From positions 1 through 64,000 of the forward strand of contig JANBVI010000066.1 of assembly GCA_024239075.1 (NCBI GenBank): a stretch of 64,000 bases of DNA, given 5' to 3'. This document shows positions 34,851 through 43,739 of this stretch, piece after piece (the first letter of the stretch is position 1; each line of letters starts with the position of its first letter). Below the pieces are notes generated by a model. The model was not told the DNA's origin, did not search any database, and saw only the letters and a program-made list of their open reading frames with translations. The stretch comes from Fischerella sp. CENA71 (GTDB taxonomy: Bacteria > Cyanobacteriota > Cyanobacteriia > Cyanobacteriales > Nostocaceae). The position numbers were made by a program, and so were the translations under genes.

Positions 34851-35775
34851 ACCAGTACAGCCACAACAAAATCAAGGGGAAGTGGAACAGACTCCAGAGG
34901 AGACAGAAGAACAGCCACAAGAGGAGCAAACCCAAGAAGAAGCGCAGCAAGCTGATACTGATGCTGACTCACAGCTTCCCAAGCCTGAACAAAACCCATT
35001 TAAGAAGCCTTCTATTGATGCCATTATTCAAAAAGAATTCAACGAGGATATGTGGCGAATTCTCAAAGGGGGTTTACCGTGCCTAGAAACTAGTGCAGTG
35101 TGTTTGCAGCAGTTGCAAGAAAGAGCGATCGCTCAAAGTCCCTTACTCAAAGAAATTGATACCCGTATTCAAGAAGCCAACGATAGAATTGATGAGGCTA
35201 AATCACGAAATCAGAGAAGTATTAAGCTTTCTATCCTCACCCCAGCGCTGCAATATTTACTAGGGCCAGCTACACAGCCAGGGCAAAGACAACAACGAGG
35301 GATGGGACTAATTGATAATATTGCTGCTGTGTTGCGTGGTGATGTTGGGATTATCAATGGATTGTTACGAGTGATTGGAATTCCACTTTTTCAGGGAGTA
35401 CAGGGAGGAAATGACCAAGCCCAAACCAGAGCGATCGCAATATCTGATTTGCAGGTAAAAATTGCAGAACTGCAAAGAAGTAGAGCGCAACTGGCAGAAC
35501 AAACCCGCGAGAAAGTAGCCGAGGCGTTGATTCAATTTGATGAGGCTCGAACAGAATACCAAACTTCTCAGGTTGTAGCAAGTAGGTCAATTGACCAGTT
35601 CAAAGTATTTGAATTGAGATACGTTAGGGGAAATTCAGATACAGAAACTTATCTTGTCCGTCAAAATCAGTTAGATAATCAAAAAGCCCAAACTTACAGA
35701 GCTTGGGCAAAAATGAGGCGGAGTTTATTCACAATCAAGCTACTTGTTTTGTCTGTAAAAGATGCGGAAATTTAA
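34735..35775 (+). CDS. Secreted TolC-like coiled-coil protein
   Basis: 346 residues with signal peptide (LQLALILNLMGAIAPVMAQ), a P/Q/E-rich linker (28-90), then helical domains. The last part (SRSIDQFKVFELRYVRGNSDTETYLVRQNQLD) resembles outer-membrane efflux TolC-type helices, although no complete beta barrel is evident. Together with the preceding HlyD-like protein it suggests an envelope-spanning device, perhaps for DNA or protein export. It ends overlapping by 4 nt the convergent secreted paralogue gene. Confidence 0.55.
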   Translation: MANIQRWLQLALILNLMGAIAPVMAQTPAPPPTQKPNLKPVQPQQNQGEVEQTPEETEEQPQEEQTQEEAQQADTDADSQLPKPEQNPFKKPSIDAIIQKEFNEDMWRILKGGLPCLETSAVCLQQLQERAIAQSPLLKEIDTRIQEANDRIDEAKSRNQRSIKLSILTPALQYLLGPATQPGQRQQRGMGLIDNIAAVLRGDVGIINGLLRVIGIPLFQGVQGGNDQAQTRAIAISDLQVKIAELQRSRAQLAEQTREKVAEALIQFDEARTEYQTSQVVASRSIDQFKVFELRYVRGNSDTETYLVRQNQLDNQKAQTYRAWAKMRRSLFTIKLLVLSVKDAEI

Positions 35776-36401
35776 TTTGATAGCCATTCTTTAGGCACAT
35801 ATCCTATACCATTTTTGCAAATTGGAGAACTACTTACATATGGCGCTTCTTGCCCATTATAAGTTTTTCCGTTAATAGTTATTTCTGAAACATCTAGCCA
35901 CCAATAAGCACCTAAAATCTTAGGCTTTTTCAAGACTGCAAAGCTACATTCATTAAATGTCACTCGCTGACTACCCGGACTATAGTAAATTACTTTATAA
36001 GCTTTATTTGGCTCTTTTAATATATATATATTTCCTTTAGAGTCTTTAAAATCAGAGCCGACTTCTTCACTAAGAGTTCCATTATTACAAGTTGGTGGAT
36101 TCATAGTCTGCAAGTCACTGACTAAGTTTACACTTGCAGAGAAAGGAGGCCAAACTTCATCTGCGTTATATGATATGATTCCAGACCCTTTTATTACTAG
36201 TAGCCCACAACTATCAGATATTAGAGCCTTTACAGTCGGCTTTGCCTGCATCTGTCCTGTATAGCTTCCTGGTTGACCGCTTAAATAAAAAGTATTTTCC
36301 TCAGATTGATAAATATAATTTCCCTTATAAGGAATTCCATAGGCTTTTGCTGAGAAAATTAAAAGAAAACTTAATACTAAAAAAATTGATTTTATATTCA
36401 T
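35772..36401 (-). CDS. Secreted two-repeat Cys protein, paralogue 1
   Basis: 209 residues from ATG 36401. Signal peptide MNIKSIFLVLSFLLIFSAKAYG, then IPYKGNYIYQ. Two repeats of about 70-80 residues follow, each with a central C-x-(6)-beta pattern (DSCGLLVIKGSG; NECSFAVLKKP) and a final NGxxYVP-like turn (CKNGIGYVPKEW). It is related to the two genes upstream. Probably periplasmic or surface-exposed. Family not recognised. Confidence 0.6.
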   Translation of the reverse strand: MNIKSIFLVLSFLLIFSAKAYGIPYKGNYIYQSEENTFYLSGQPGSYTGQMQAKPTVKALISDSCGLLVIKGSGIISYNADEVWPPFSASVNLVSDLQTMNPPTCNNGTLSEEVGSDFKDSKGNIYILKEPNKAYKVIYYSPGSQRVTFNECSFAVLKKPKILGAYWWLDVSEITINGKTYNGQEAPYVSSSPICKNGIGYVPKEWLSN

Positions 36402-36466
36402 GACGATTTTACTGTTCGTAGCCCATTCCAATTAATAGGAATTTCAGTTCTTATAGAGCCTGAATG

Positions 36467-37162
36467 CTATTGTACAAGTTTATAAAGAATTCCATTCTTG
36501 CAAAAGTCTGCTGGTCTACTTTGTAAGGAATTTAATGAATAGTCATCTGAGGGATATCCCTCACTATTGTAGTAGTAAAAATTTCCTAGATTAGAAACAG
36601 GCCACTTACCACTGTTTGTAATTTTCAAGATGCCACATTTGTTAGCTTTCATCATTCTTTTTGCAGGTCTTCCATCTTTTACTTCATATGAACCTTTGTT
36701 TAATCCAAATATGTAAAATGTATGAGAATAATCTCCATCTCTAATTCCTAATAATCCATATATACCAGAAGAAATTTGAGTCCATTTTAATGATGTATTT
36801 CTGTTTGTTCCGTTGCAAATTGTCTTCCCGTTCAAATATTCTTCATTAGAAAAGCCTCCTAGACTAGTGTTACTAAATGAAGCAGTATTTGAATAATCTA
36901 CAGGAGAGACAATTGTCATTGTTCCAGTAGTAGAAAACTTTTTTCCCCCTTCAAGCTGCTTAATTATAAGTACATTACACGTATCTGATGTAGAAAAAGA
37001 AGCTTTATTTGGTATATTTTCATAGGTAATATGAAGTATCTCTTCTGGTTTTAAACTTGATATATATGGAGTATTTTCAAAGTCTTTGTACACTTCTACT
37101 GACAATGCAGGAGATGAAATGCCTGCTATAAGTGCAAGTGTCGTAATTAAAAGTAGTTTCAT
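36467..37162 (-). CDS. Secreted two-repeat Cys protein, paralogue 2
   Basis: Start at ATG 37162 with AAAGGA nine nt upstream. Signal peptide MKLLLITTLALIAGISSPALS. The body shares the pattern of its neighbours: SDTCNVLIIKQ, ICNGTNRNTSLKW, NKCGILKITNSG, FCKNGILYKLV. More diverged and AT-rich. Same strand and spacing as paralogues 1 and 3. Confidence 0.6.
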   Translation of the reverse strand: MKLLLITTLALIAGISSPALSVEVYKDFENTPYISSLKPEEILHITYENIPNKASFSTSDTCNVLIIKQLEGGKKFSTTGTMTIVSPVDYSNTASFSNTSLGGFSNEEYLNGKTICNGTNRNTSLKWTQISSGIYGLLGIRDGDYSHTFYIFGLNKGSYEVKDGRPAKRMMKANKCGILKITNSGKWPVSNLGNFYYYNSEGYPSDDYSLNSLQSRPADFCKNGILYKLVQ

Positions 37163-37265
37163 CTTAATCATCCTTTAGTCAATAGTCATTGCAAAAAAAT
37201 TAGCGATCGCATAAATTCTCTTGGGAAAATTGAGGAGCGATCGCTGCTGACCTCAAAACTGATTT

Positions 37266-37910
37266 TTATGGCATCCAAGCAGCAGGGACGTAGCCGTAGG
37301 GAGTCCCGCTGATTGTACGGCAGTAAGGGGGGCTACCTGCGTTGGGGAGAGAAGAGAGGGTATAGCTGGTTGAATCAACTGAAAATGATCCTGGTAGTGT
37401 CTGTCCAGTGCTTGGTTTCAATACCCCAAATCCGCAGCCATTAACAGTCACGCTCCGAGTTGTAGGAGCCGGAAGTGATACTGATACAGCTGCCCCTGGT
37501 GTTTTTCCAACAATTACCACCTGGTTATTAGGGGTTTTAAAGTTAGTAGTCCGGGGTTCTGAAAATGAGCCGTTTACACAGCTAGGTAGAGTTTGAGTCG
37601 GTAAGGTTGAGGCATCAACTGCTGTTCCATCTACCTTTAGCCCTGTGAAACTCCCTGATGAAGGAGGTGAGATTCTCACTTCACCGCAAGAACCAGCTAA
37701 ACGCGCTGTTGGTTTATCAGAGCTACCCAAATTTACGCTGATTTTGCTTCCAGGAGTTGCAGAAAATACTACTACCTGATTACTACCATCCATCGCTTTA
37801 TAAACAGTTTGCCCATTGTAAGGAATAGCAAAAGCACTCAAAGGAGCGAATGATACACCAATTGCAGTAGTAGCGATTAATCCTGATTTAATTAGTTGAA
37901 GCTTTTTCAT
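37266..37910 (-). CDS. Secreted two-repeat Cys protein, paralogue 3
   Basis: 214 residues from ATG 37910. Signal peptide to FAPLSAFA, then IPYNGQTVYK as in paralogue 1. The internal duplication is clear: QVVVFSATPGSKISVNL...GSCGEVRISP and QVVIVGKTPGAAVSVSL...NGCGFGVLKP, each ending in a proline/Cys turn; the C-terminus is YGYVPAAW. Four conserved cysteines suggest disulphides. Function unknown; convergent with the export-like gene cluster, so could be a cargo or surface component. Confidence 0.65.
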   Translation of the reverse strand: MKKLQLIKSGLIATTAIGVSFAPLSAFAIPYNGQTVYKAMDGSNQVVVFSATPGSKISVNLGSSDKPTARLAGSCGEVRISPPSSGSFTGLKVDGTAVDASTLPTQTLPSCVNGSFSEPRTTNFKTPNNQVVIVGKTPGAAVSVSLPAPTTRSVTVNGCGFGVLKPSTGQTLPGSFSVDSTSYTLSSLPNAGSPPYCRTISGTPYGYVPAAWMP

Positions 37911-38101
37911 AATTACCAATATGAGAGTAAATATTTCTCTTTGTCTTTACAACATATTTGTCTATAATTGTATTTTTTAAAACAGTAAACGCACTGAATA
38001 ATAAGCTTTTTAATCAACAATATTCATATCGTTAAACTTAGAATTAATGCTGAGTTTATGTCAAAGAAATATGAATAATAGCTGTAAAAAATCAGTAATT
38101 T

Positions 38102-38256
38102 ATTGTCTGGCATACAGATAGATTAATAAATTATTGTATGGCATATAGTTATTAAGAAATTAGGATTGTCTGCTCAATAAAATCTACTCCTCCGGTAGAC
38201 AATTGAATAGTATTAAAAAGTGTCTGGTAGAGATAAAATAACTGTCCGCCAGACAC
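38102..38256. repeat. TTGTCTGGC repeat cluster B
   Basis: TTGTCTGGCATA (38103), TTGTATGGCATA (38132), TTGTCTGCTC (38166), GGTAGACAA (38194), TGTCTGGTAG (38221) and TGTCCGCCAGACAC (38243). The first three are spaced about 30 bp. The intergenic stretch 37911-38328 holds no other feature. Units match cluster A at 29508-29710. Confidence 0.65.
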
Positions 38257-38328
38257 ATGAAAATAAGGAAAGTTAGAAAATCAAAATTACTGGGCAAACT
38301 AATCAAAGTATCACAGCCCTGATATTCA

Positions 38329-38928
38329 ATGCTAAAAAAGCTCCTCAATAGCCCAGTGTTCTTACTTGCCTCTATAGCAATCATTGCTCTGGCTGCGGCA
38401 CATTCCCCCAAAACTAAATCAGTTGTAGAAGCGGCGGCGGATTCCACATCACCCCGCGCAATTTCTATGTCTGAACAGTGGTCAGTGGTATCGGTTGCTG
38501 ATGGGGACACCATCACAGTTAAACGCGATGCTGAAACTAAAAAAATCCGGTTTTGTGGGATAGATACAGTCGAGAAGCAACAAAAGCTGGGGCCACAAGC
38601 CAAGTCTTATCTGCAATCTCTTATTGACAAAGGAAATGGCACTGTTATAGTTATTCCCATCGAACAAGATAGGTATGGGAGAACCGTTGCTGAGGTGTTT
38701 GTAAAGCCGCGACCGGGAACGCCAGGATATCAGAGCGAAGAAGAGATATTTTTAAACGGTGAAATGGTTAGGGCTGGATTTGCCCGACACTATACTCGCT
38801 ACAGTGGTAACTGTCCAAATAAGGAAGTGATAGAACAGTCTGAGCTTCGGGCGATCAAAAACCGCGCTGGGTTTTGGAGCGACCCCAACGCAGTACCTCC
38901 TTGGGAATTTAGAAAGCGAGGGCGTTAA
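38329..38928 (+). CDS. Secreted thermonuclease (SNase-like)
   Basis: 199 residues with an N-terminal membrane/signal segment (FLLASIAIIALAAA). The SNase core shows VADGDTITVKRD (Asp58/Asp60), KIRFCGIDTVE (Arg74, Asp79, Glu82) and DRYGRTVAEV (Arg118), followed by EMVRAGFARHY. All catalytic positions are present. It likely degrades nucleic acid outside the cytoplasm. It is preceded by repeat cluster B, suggesting co-regulation with the partition region. Confidence 0.85.
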   Translation: MLKKLLNSPVFLLASIAIIALAAAHSPKTKSVVEAAADSTSPRAISMSEQWSVVSVADGDTITVKRDAETKKIRFCGIDTVEKQQKLGPQAKSYLQSLIDKGNGTVIVIPIEQDRYGRTVAEVFVKPRPGTPGYQSEEEIFLNGEMVRAGFARHYTRYSGNCPNKEVIEQSELRAIKNRAGFWSDPNAVPPWEFRKRGR

Positions 38929-38970
38929 AACGGCTAGAGGGCTGAGGAGATAGCGATCGCATCTAAAGGT

Positions 38971-39093
38971 GTGGTCAAATCCGAATCTGGAAAAGCCTTG
39001 GAATTATCGCAAGCGTTATCGCTGACCCTTAATGAAGTGCGATCGCACCTGTTGAATTTACCAGCTGCTTTGAGGCAGTATTGGGGAAAGTAG
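38971..39093 (+). pseudogene. Short orphan frame, possible gene remnant
   Basis: A 40-codon frame from GTG reads VVKSESGKALELSQALSLTL then NEVRSHLLNLPAALRQYWGK. It looks protein-like (two helices) but has no ribosome site and a HIP1 site inside. Probably the tail of a lost gene. Confidence 0.25.
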
Positions 39094-39133
39094 TTTAGTT
39101 GGTTGTGGGGCGATCGCCCATCCTTAACAAAAC

Positions 39134-39340
39134 CTAACCATGCCGCATTGATTGCGGTTTAGAAACAGCAATTTCCTCAACTCGTAGCAGCAACCTATTC
39201 CCCTGCTCATCTCTGCACTCAAAGAACATGCCCAAGCTGCGGCTATCCGCAGTACCGCGAATTGTAACCCGCCTGCCATACTGCGGCATCCTATGTTCTA
39301 TTATGTAAACCTTCTGCCCAATTCTAAAGGTAGTTGCCAT
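39134..39340 (-). CDS. Hypothetical 68-aa SH3/KOW-like protein
   Basis: MATTFRIGQKVYIIEHRMPQ, then GRRVTIRGTADSRSLGMFFE and NRLLLRVEEIAV. A beta-rich small barrel is plausible. A perfect 10-bp inverted repeat lies 14-40 nt before the start, consistent with tight regulation. Family not recognised. Confidence 0.5.
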   Translation of the reverse strand: MATTFRIGQKVYIIEHRMPQYGRRVTIRGTADSRSLGMFFECRDEQGNRLLLRVEEIAVSKPQSMRHG

Positions 39341-39353
39341 AGTGCAATTGTAC

Positions 39354-39380
39354 TATTGTACTAATTATAGTAGTACAATA
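39354..39380. promoter_or_regulatory. Operator-like inverted repeat
   Basis: TATTGTACTA (39354-39363) and TAGTACAATA (39371-39380) are perfect inverted copies separated by 7 bp, just upstream of the reverse 68-aa gene. Flanking partial TACTAT/GTACAAT copies extend the site. Spacing suits a dimeric repressor. Confidence 0.55.
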
Positions 39381-39473
39381 GGCAGGAGAATGGGGGCGAT
39401 CGCCCAATCCAAAAAGCTAGGTGTATAAGCTGGTAACTACCACTTGAGACTACAGAAAAGTACACTGATAAGT

Positions 39474-39677
39474 TTAAGCTGTTTTGCTGTTAGGTAAATT
39501 AGGAGATTCTGAATATGGTGGATCTACTAAACACTTTTGGGGAGTGCTTCCCATAGTTATGCGTAGTAAATGAGGAATTTCAAGAGTAATTGTGCCTTCA
39601 AACCCTACCAACATAGCAGCGAGAGTAGTTAGTATTACAAAGTACAAAAAATGGAATATTCGGCTTCTAGAATTCAT
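39474..39677 (-). CDS. Small single-span membrane protein, 67 aa
   Basis: ATG 39677 with AAGGAC eight nt upstream. MNSRSRIFHFLYFVILTTLA begins with a basic segment then one hydrophobic helix; the rest is proline-rich and soluble (GSTPQKCLVDPPYSESPN). Unknown function. Confidence 0.45.
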   Translation of the reverse strand: MNSRSRIFHFLYFVILTTLAAMLVGFEGTITLEIPHLLRITMGSTPQKCLVDPPYSESPNLPNSKTA

Positions 39678-40331
39678 GTTGAAGTCCTTTAGTGTGTGTT
39701 GATAGAATCTCAAAATCCTATATTTTTCTTTGGAGATGAAGCCGATAAAAATAAATACTATCTTTTAGTAACCTTTTACTCCGTACTAGTACTATGTTTC
39801 GTGCTAAAGTTAGTATCTAAGCAAAAAAGTACGGCTTGAATCTCAAAGAGTTAAAATATAGGTTTAGGGTTTTTATTTTGATTTACCCATCTAGTTTTAG
39901 CTCTGATTGCGTTGTGTTTATCTACTTAAGTTGCTGATTTACAGAGTCGCGCCATTTTAACCAACTATTTAGCACTTCGCAACACGTCAATCAGAACTAT
40001 CTAGATCAGGTAATACATAGCAATAACTTAAGTCTTAGCCCGTTTACAATGTATTAGGAAAAAATCTGTTGTCAAGAATGTAGCTTGTGTGGTGGTATGC
40101 GATCGCATCAGTCCAAATCAAAGATTGAGATAACACTGCGTCTTCCAATGCCCCTAATGATTCGAGATCGCGTCTTTGTTTTATTCGGACTTTCTGCGCC
40201 AGAACTTTGTCTAATTGGTTAATGCATAGGTTCTGAGATTTTTAGATTAGAATTTTTTCCCTACAAATTAATTATTTAAAAAATGAAGAGGTAGAAAATC
40301 AGGATACTTTCTTTTCATAGGCATTCTGTAG
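39678..40331. other. Intergenic region without a convincing gene
   Basis: About 650 bp. A reverse frame at about 40048-40222 (LDKVLAQKVRIKQRRDLESL onward) is protein-like but lacks a start codon, so may be a relic. Otherwise AT-rich with one HIP1 site. Confidence 0.35.
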
Positions 40332-40913
40332 CTACATACCTATAGGTCGGAAAAATGTTACTCGCAGAGCTTCTAGTGCGCGTTGACCTCGCTTGCGTAA
40401 AGTCTGCACCTGTACTAATTCACCTCTTGTGGCAAAAATTTGGGCAATTTCTTCCCAACTGAGGGATTGAAAATATCGCATTTTCAAAATTTCTTGGTAG
40501 CTAGGATTCAATAATTTCAATGCTTCATGTAACTCAGTGTAATTTTCCTCATATTCCGAACCGACTACAGTAACATCACCAGTGTACATAACCGGCTCTA
40601 AGGTAGTATTGTCACTAACCAGACTGTATCGCTTCTCAATCCGGCTAAGTTCATAGATAAAATTCAGCCCGGTTCTACGTACCCAGGCTTCTAAGTTGTA
40701 AATTTTCTTGCCTAGCTTAATTGCACAATCTAAGCGGCATATAACCTCCGCCATCACTTCCGCAGGCTGATAATATTTCAAAAGACCAAACTGGTGCAGG
40801 CGTATGAAAAAGTAATTGTGCATACGCTTGTAAAAAATCTTCTGTCTCAATTGTGGAAAATGACTCACTAGGATAGATGAGTATCCTAAATTTCTATTTA
40901 CAAAATCGGTCAT
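40332..40913 (-). CDS. Sigma-70-like (ECF-like) factor
   Basis: 193 residues. Region-2-like helix AEVMAEVICRLDCAIKLGKK then NLEAWVRRTGLNFIYELSR (compare the LxxWLxxIARNxxxD pattern of sigma region 2.4). The C-terminal LNPSYQEILKMRYFQSLSWE and EIAQIFATRG...VQTLRKRGQRAL are clear sigma region 4 with an HTH. The linker is unusually long. No anti-sigma gene is adjacent. It may read promoters on this element. Confidence 0.7.
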   Translation of the reverse strand: MTDFVNRNLGYSSILVSHFPQLRQKIFYKRMHNYFFIRLHQFGLLKYYQPAEVMAEVICRLDCAIKLGKKIYNLEAWVRRTGLNFIYELSRIEKRYSLVSDNTTLEPVMYTGDVTVVGSEYEENYTELHEALKLLNPSYQEILKMRYFQSLSWEEIAQIFATRGELVQVQTLRKRGQRALEALRVTFFRPIGM

Positions 40914-41778
40914 GTTCAGAGTCCCCCAAAATACAATCTTGTATTAAGCTTGTAGTATAAAAAATAGAAACAAATAACCGAGCAAACATTGATTTTTGAA
41001 TTTGAAAATCTAATTTTGGCTGTATTTGTTGTAGCTGAACAGTCAAGCCAAGCTCCACTTCTTTTGCGCTTTCTGCCTCTTGAAAGTTACAGGAGCTTGA
41101 AAAACCAGCCCAATCTACAAAAAACTCTCAAAACTTCTGTGTATCCCCCTTTGCCGTCCCTACTATAAAGAAATGATGTTTTGTCTATTGATGTGACTGC
41201 TATTTAGCTGACAGTATTTACATAAAAATACGAGTGTTTTTAAATACTAAAACCTTCTAAGTTAGGTCACTTAGAAGGTTTTTGACAAAGTATTGTAGTT
41301 AATTTTTAGCAGATGATTGTTTTTAAGTTATTACGATGTATTCCCAAGCAATGACTGTGGTCGCGAATTTCTCACAAGCGGTGCGATCGCTATTACCCAA
41401 ACCTTTATCGAGCTTAGATTTTGAGTGTTTTAGACACTACACCAATCATAACAGTATGTGAACGGGGTATTTTATCTCAAGTCTAAGTGGCATAAGCGTT
41501 TTGGGCTGGTCGTTTAAATTTTTGTGATAAATCCGGGTGGTGAGTATTGCAAATCTAAGATATGAATTACTGATAGTCTTGGTGTTATCGAAACAGGAAA
41601 GTAAGAAGTGTGAGAAAGCGATATATTGCGTTTTAATGGTGGATTTGCAATCGATTGTTTATACATCTCCTCCTTTACATTTGTATAAAAAATTTAGGTG
41701 ATTTACTATTTTTTTGAAACTCTTTACATTGTTCAGGTAGGGCGATAGTGTTTGAGAGATTCATCTTGCATATTAAGG
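40914..41778. other. Long intergenic region with an orphan terminator
   Basis: 865 bp with no supported gene. A 41-codon forward frame (41337-41462, MYSQAMTVVANFSQAVRSLL) is possible but unproven. The main feature is the strong hairpin at 41249-41283. AT-rich. Confidence 0.4.
41249..41283 (+). terminator. Strong orphan terminator hairpin
   Basis: AAAACCTTCTAAGT (41249-41262), loop TAGGTC, ACTTAGAAGGTTTT (41269-41282) and one more T: a perfect 14-bp stem. No coding gene lies within 330 nt upstream on the forward strand, so it may end a small RNA. Confidence 0.65.
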
Positions 41779-42246
41779 CTATATTAGATTTTTTATAGAC
41801 TCAAGAGTTTGAAAGTGTTTCCATGTGTCCTCCTCAAACTGCAAAATAGTTTTTTCATCAATTTGAAAATTTTGATTAACAATTTTTAATTCACTAAGGG
41901 TACGCTCATCAACCTCATTTATCCAATAATTGAGAGCATCATCAAATTCAGCTAATTCTAAAATTTTCAACATACATTTTGCTTGACTATCGTTTAGTCT
42001 TGGCAAGGATGATAGTTGAAGATATAAACGGGCTATCTCTATAAGCCAATAGTCATCATAGCTTTTTCTTTCTTCTGCTATATCATCCCATTTATTCTCG
42101 TTAATTAAATCTTCTTTTATCTCTGCATAAACTTTTTGATTCAAATCTTTGCGTAAGTATTGACGTGATATAGGTGAAAGCACGCGGATAATTTCTGTTT
42201 CCTTGAAATCTTGTTTAGCGTGCAAGTCCATAGACTTCTTATTCAT
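41779..42246 (-). CDS. Hypothetical helical protein, 155 aa
   Basis: From ATG 42246 (GTG 42282 upstream). All-helical, acidic: KQDFKETEIIRVLSPISRQY, then WLIEIARLYLQLSSLPRLND and QAKCMLKILELAEFDDALN. No membrane span or catalytic motif. Unrecognised. Confidence 0.5.
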   Translation of the reverse strand: MNKKSMDLHAKQDFKETEIIRVLSPISRQYLRKDLNQKVYAEIKEDLINENKWDDIAEERKSYDDYWLIEIARLYLQLSSLPRLNDSQAKCMLKILELAEFDDALNYWINEVDERTLSELKIVNQNFQIDEKTILQFEEDTWKHFQTLESIKNLI

Positions 42247-42787
42247 AGTAAACGCCTGCTCCAAAATAGGACATAGTTTCACATAAGACTTTTTGCAATA
42301 GTCATATTCAGAAGAACAAAACTAGAGACAAGAAAAAATAGACGAAATACTCAACTCCTCTGTCCACAATCTTCATATTTTGGGCTATGTGTCCTTGCTA
42401 GTTGCCTCTTGTTTTATGTACTAAAAGATAATGAAATTAATAAATAAAGTGTGACGTGATCTAAATTACAACTTTAATTTTTTATAACAAAATGTATTTT
42501 TTTATACTTTTATATATAAAGTGACTATTTCATGGTTCTCTAGAGCTAGGCTATACAGGGTGATAGACAATGCACTACTTACTTTTAAGGAACAATTCTA
42601 CGTAATTTACCTGCATTAATAGCTACATATAAACGTATTTATGTATTAATTTTACTTGTCAAAAAATAATGGTTCTTCAGTAGTTATTAGATATAGCTTT
42701 TAGTTAATTTTTAAGGAAAAGGTGCTCGCTTGTAGTGTCAGCATTAACTGGACTTTTGGGAGCGATCGCCCAATTAATTTTTTTGTT
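42247..42787. other. AT-rich intergenic region
   Basis: About 540 bp with long A/T runs and no supported gene or hairpin except one HIP1 site near 42763. It probably holds promoters for the reverse gene at 42246. Confidence 0.35.
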
Positions 42788-43372
42788 CTACGCCGAGCTT
42801 CCGCTTTCTCCTTGAATTACAGCAGCTGTAATTAAATGTGCCAAACGTAAAGCCTCTGGTACTTTGCCGCAGTCAGTTAAGCGTTGAAGCACCTTGGCTA
42901 CCACTGTAGGTTCTTCACCACTGACTTGGAAGAAAAAAGGTGAATAATCATAAATCGTACCCGCAAGCTGCAAAAGTTTCTGTCGCCGTTGAAAGTCTGG
43001 TAGACGACTCATAGCTTCATGGACAGCAACTAAATCAGGTTGGCGGCGCATCAAGGCAACGCAGGGTAATTGCAGGCGATCAGCTAATTCTGGAAGATTG
43101 ACCAAATTAAACCCACCAAACCCAATTCCATCTAGTAACAAGATATGTAATTGTGGTAGAAATTTTCTTCCAATCAACAACTTGCAGATTACTTCTGTTG
43201 CATCTAATCCATCTTGTTGTACATGTCCCCACACCATACCTTCAAATCGTGTTCCTGCACACACCACCCCAGCGATGGATACATTGCCGCCAGCACCCCG
43301 AATGAAAGGGGCATCATCGAAACCGATCACACGAATAGTACGATTGAGTTTAAGTAAAGATTCGAGTTTCAT
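42788..43372 (-). CDS. DUF99-family protein (endonuclease dU-like)
   Basis: 194 residues from ATG 43372. VIGFDDAPFIRGAGGNVSIA, then GVVCAGTRFEGMVWGHVQQD and ILLLDGIGFGGFNLVN are the signature blocks of DUF99, a small RNase-H/endonuclease-V-like family; an archaeal member cuts at deoxyuridine. A DNA repair or processing role on mobile DNA is plausible. It is the last gene of a reverse-strand series. Confidence 0.8.
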   Translation of the reverse strand: MKLESLLKLNRTIRVIGFDDAPFIRGAGGNVSIAGVVCAGTRFEGMVWGHVQQDGLDATEVICKLLIGRKFLPQLHILLLDGIGFGGFNLVNLPELADRLQLPCVALMRRQPDLVAVHEAMSRLPDFQRRQKLLQLAGTIYDYSPFFFQVSGEEPTVVAKVLQRLTDCGKVPEALRLAHLITAAVIQGESGSSA

Positions 43373-43390
43373 CAAGCTGTTGTTTGGTGG

Positions 43391-43675
43391 TTAAAGCGGC
43401 ATTTCGTCAATGCGCTTGACCCTAATAATTAGCTCACCTCCAAGGAGTTCAACTAGCTTTTTTACGGTTTCAAACCTTGCTTGCTCAGGATTGCGGACAG
43501 CTCTTCTGATGTTAGTGCTGAATTTTTTGGCAAGTTCAGCTGGGCTGAGGTCTGGATATTCAAGCTTGCCATATTCAACAGCTAGCTGGTAGTATGACCA
43601 GCCCTTTTTTTCCATCAATTGTTCAAGTGCGTTTTTTTGCTCTGTTGGTGGCTCAGACACGAGAATAGTTAACAT
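43391..43675 (-). CDS. XRE-like HTH regulator, 94 aa
   Basis: Central HTH: KKGWSYYQLAVEYGKLEYPD, then SPAELAKKFSTNIRRAVRNP, with FETVKKLVELLGGELIIRVK as the C-terminal part common to plasmid antitoxin-like XRE proteins. No toxin partner is adjacent unless DUF99, 18 nt downstream, plays that role. Likely DNA-binding regulator of the local operon. Confidence 0.65.
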   Translation of the reverse strand: MLTILVSEPPTEQKNALEQLMEKKGWSYYQLAVEYGKLEYPDLSPAELAKKFSTNIRRAVRNPEQARFETVKKLVELLGGELIIRVKRIDEMPL

Positions 43676-43739
43676 ATAGTTTAAAAATAAGCTTTTCTAT
43701 TTTAGATGAGCAGCTGCTCACAACAGCTGCTCGTGTGAT

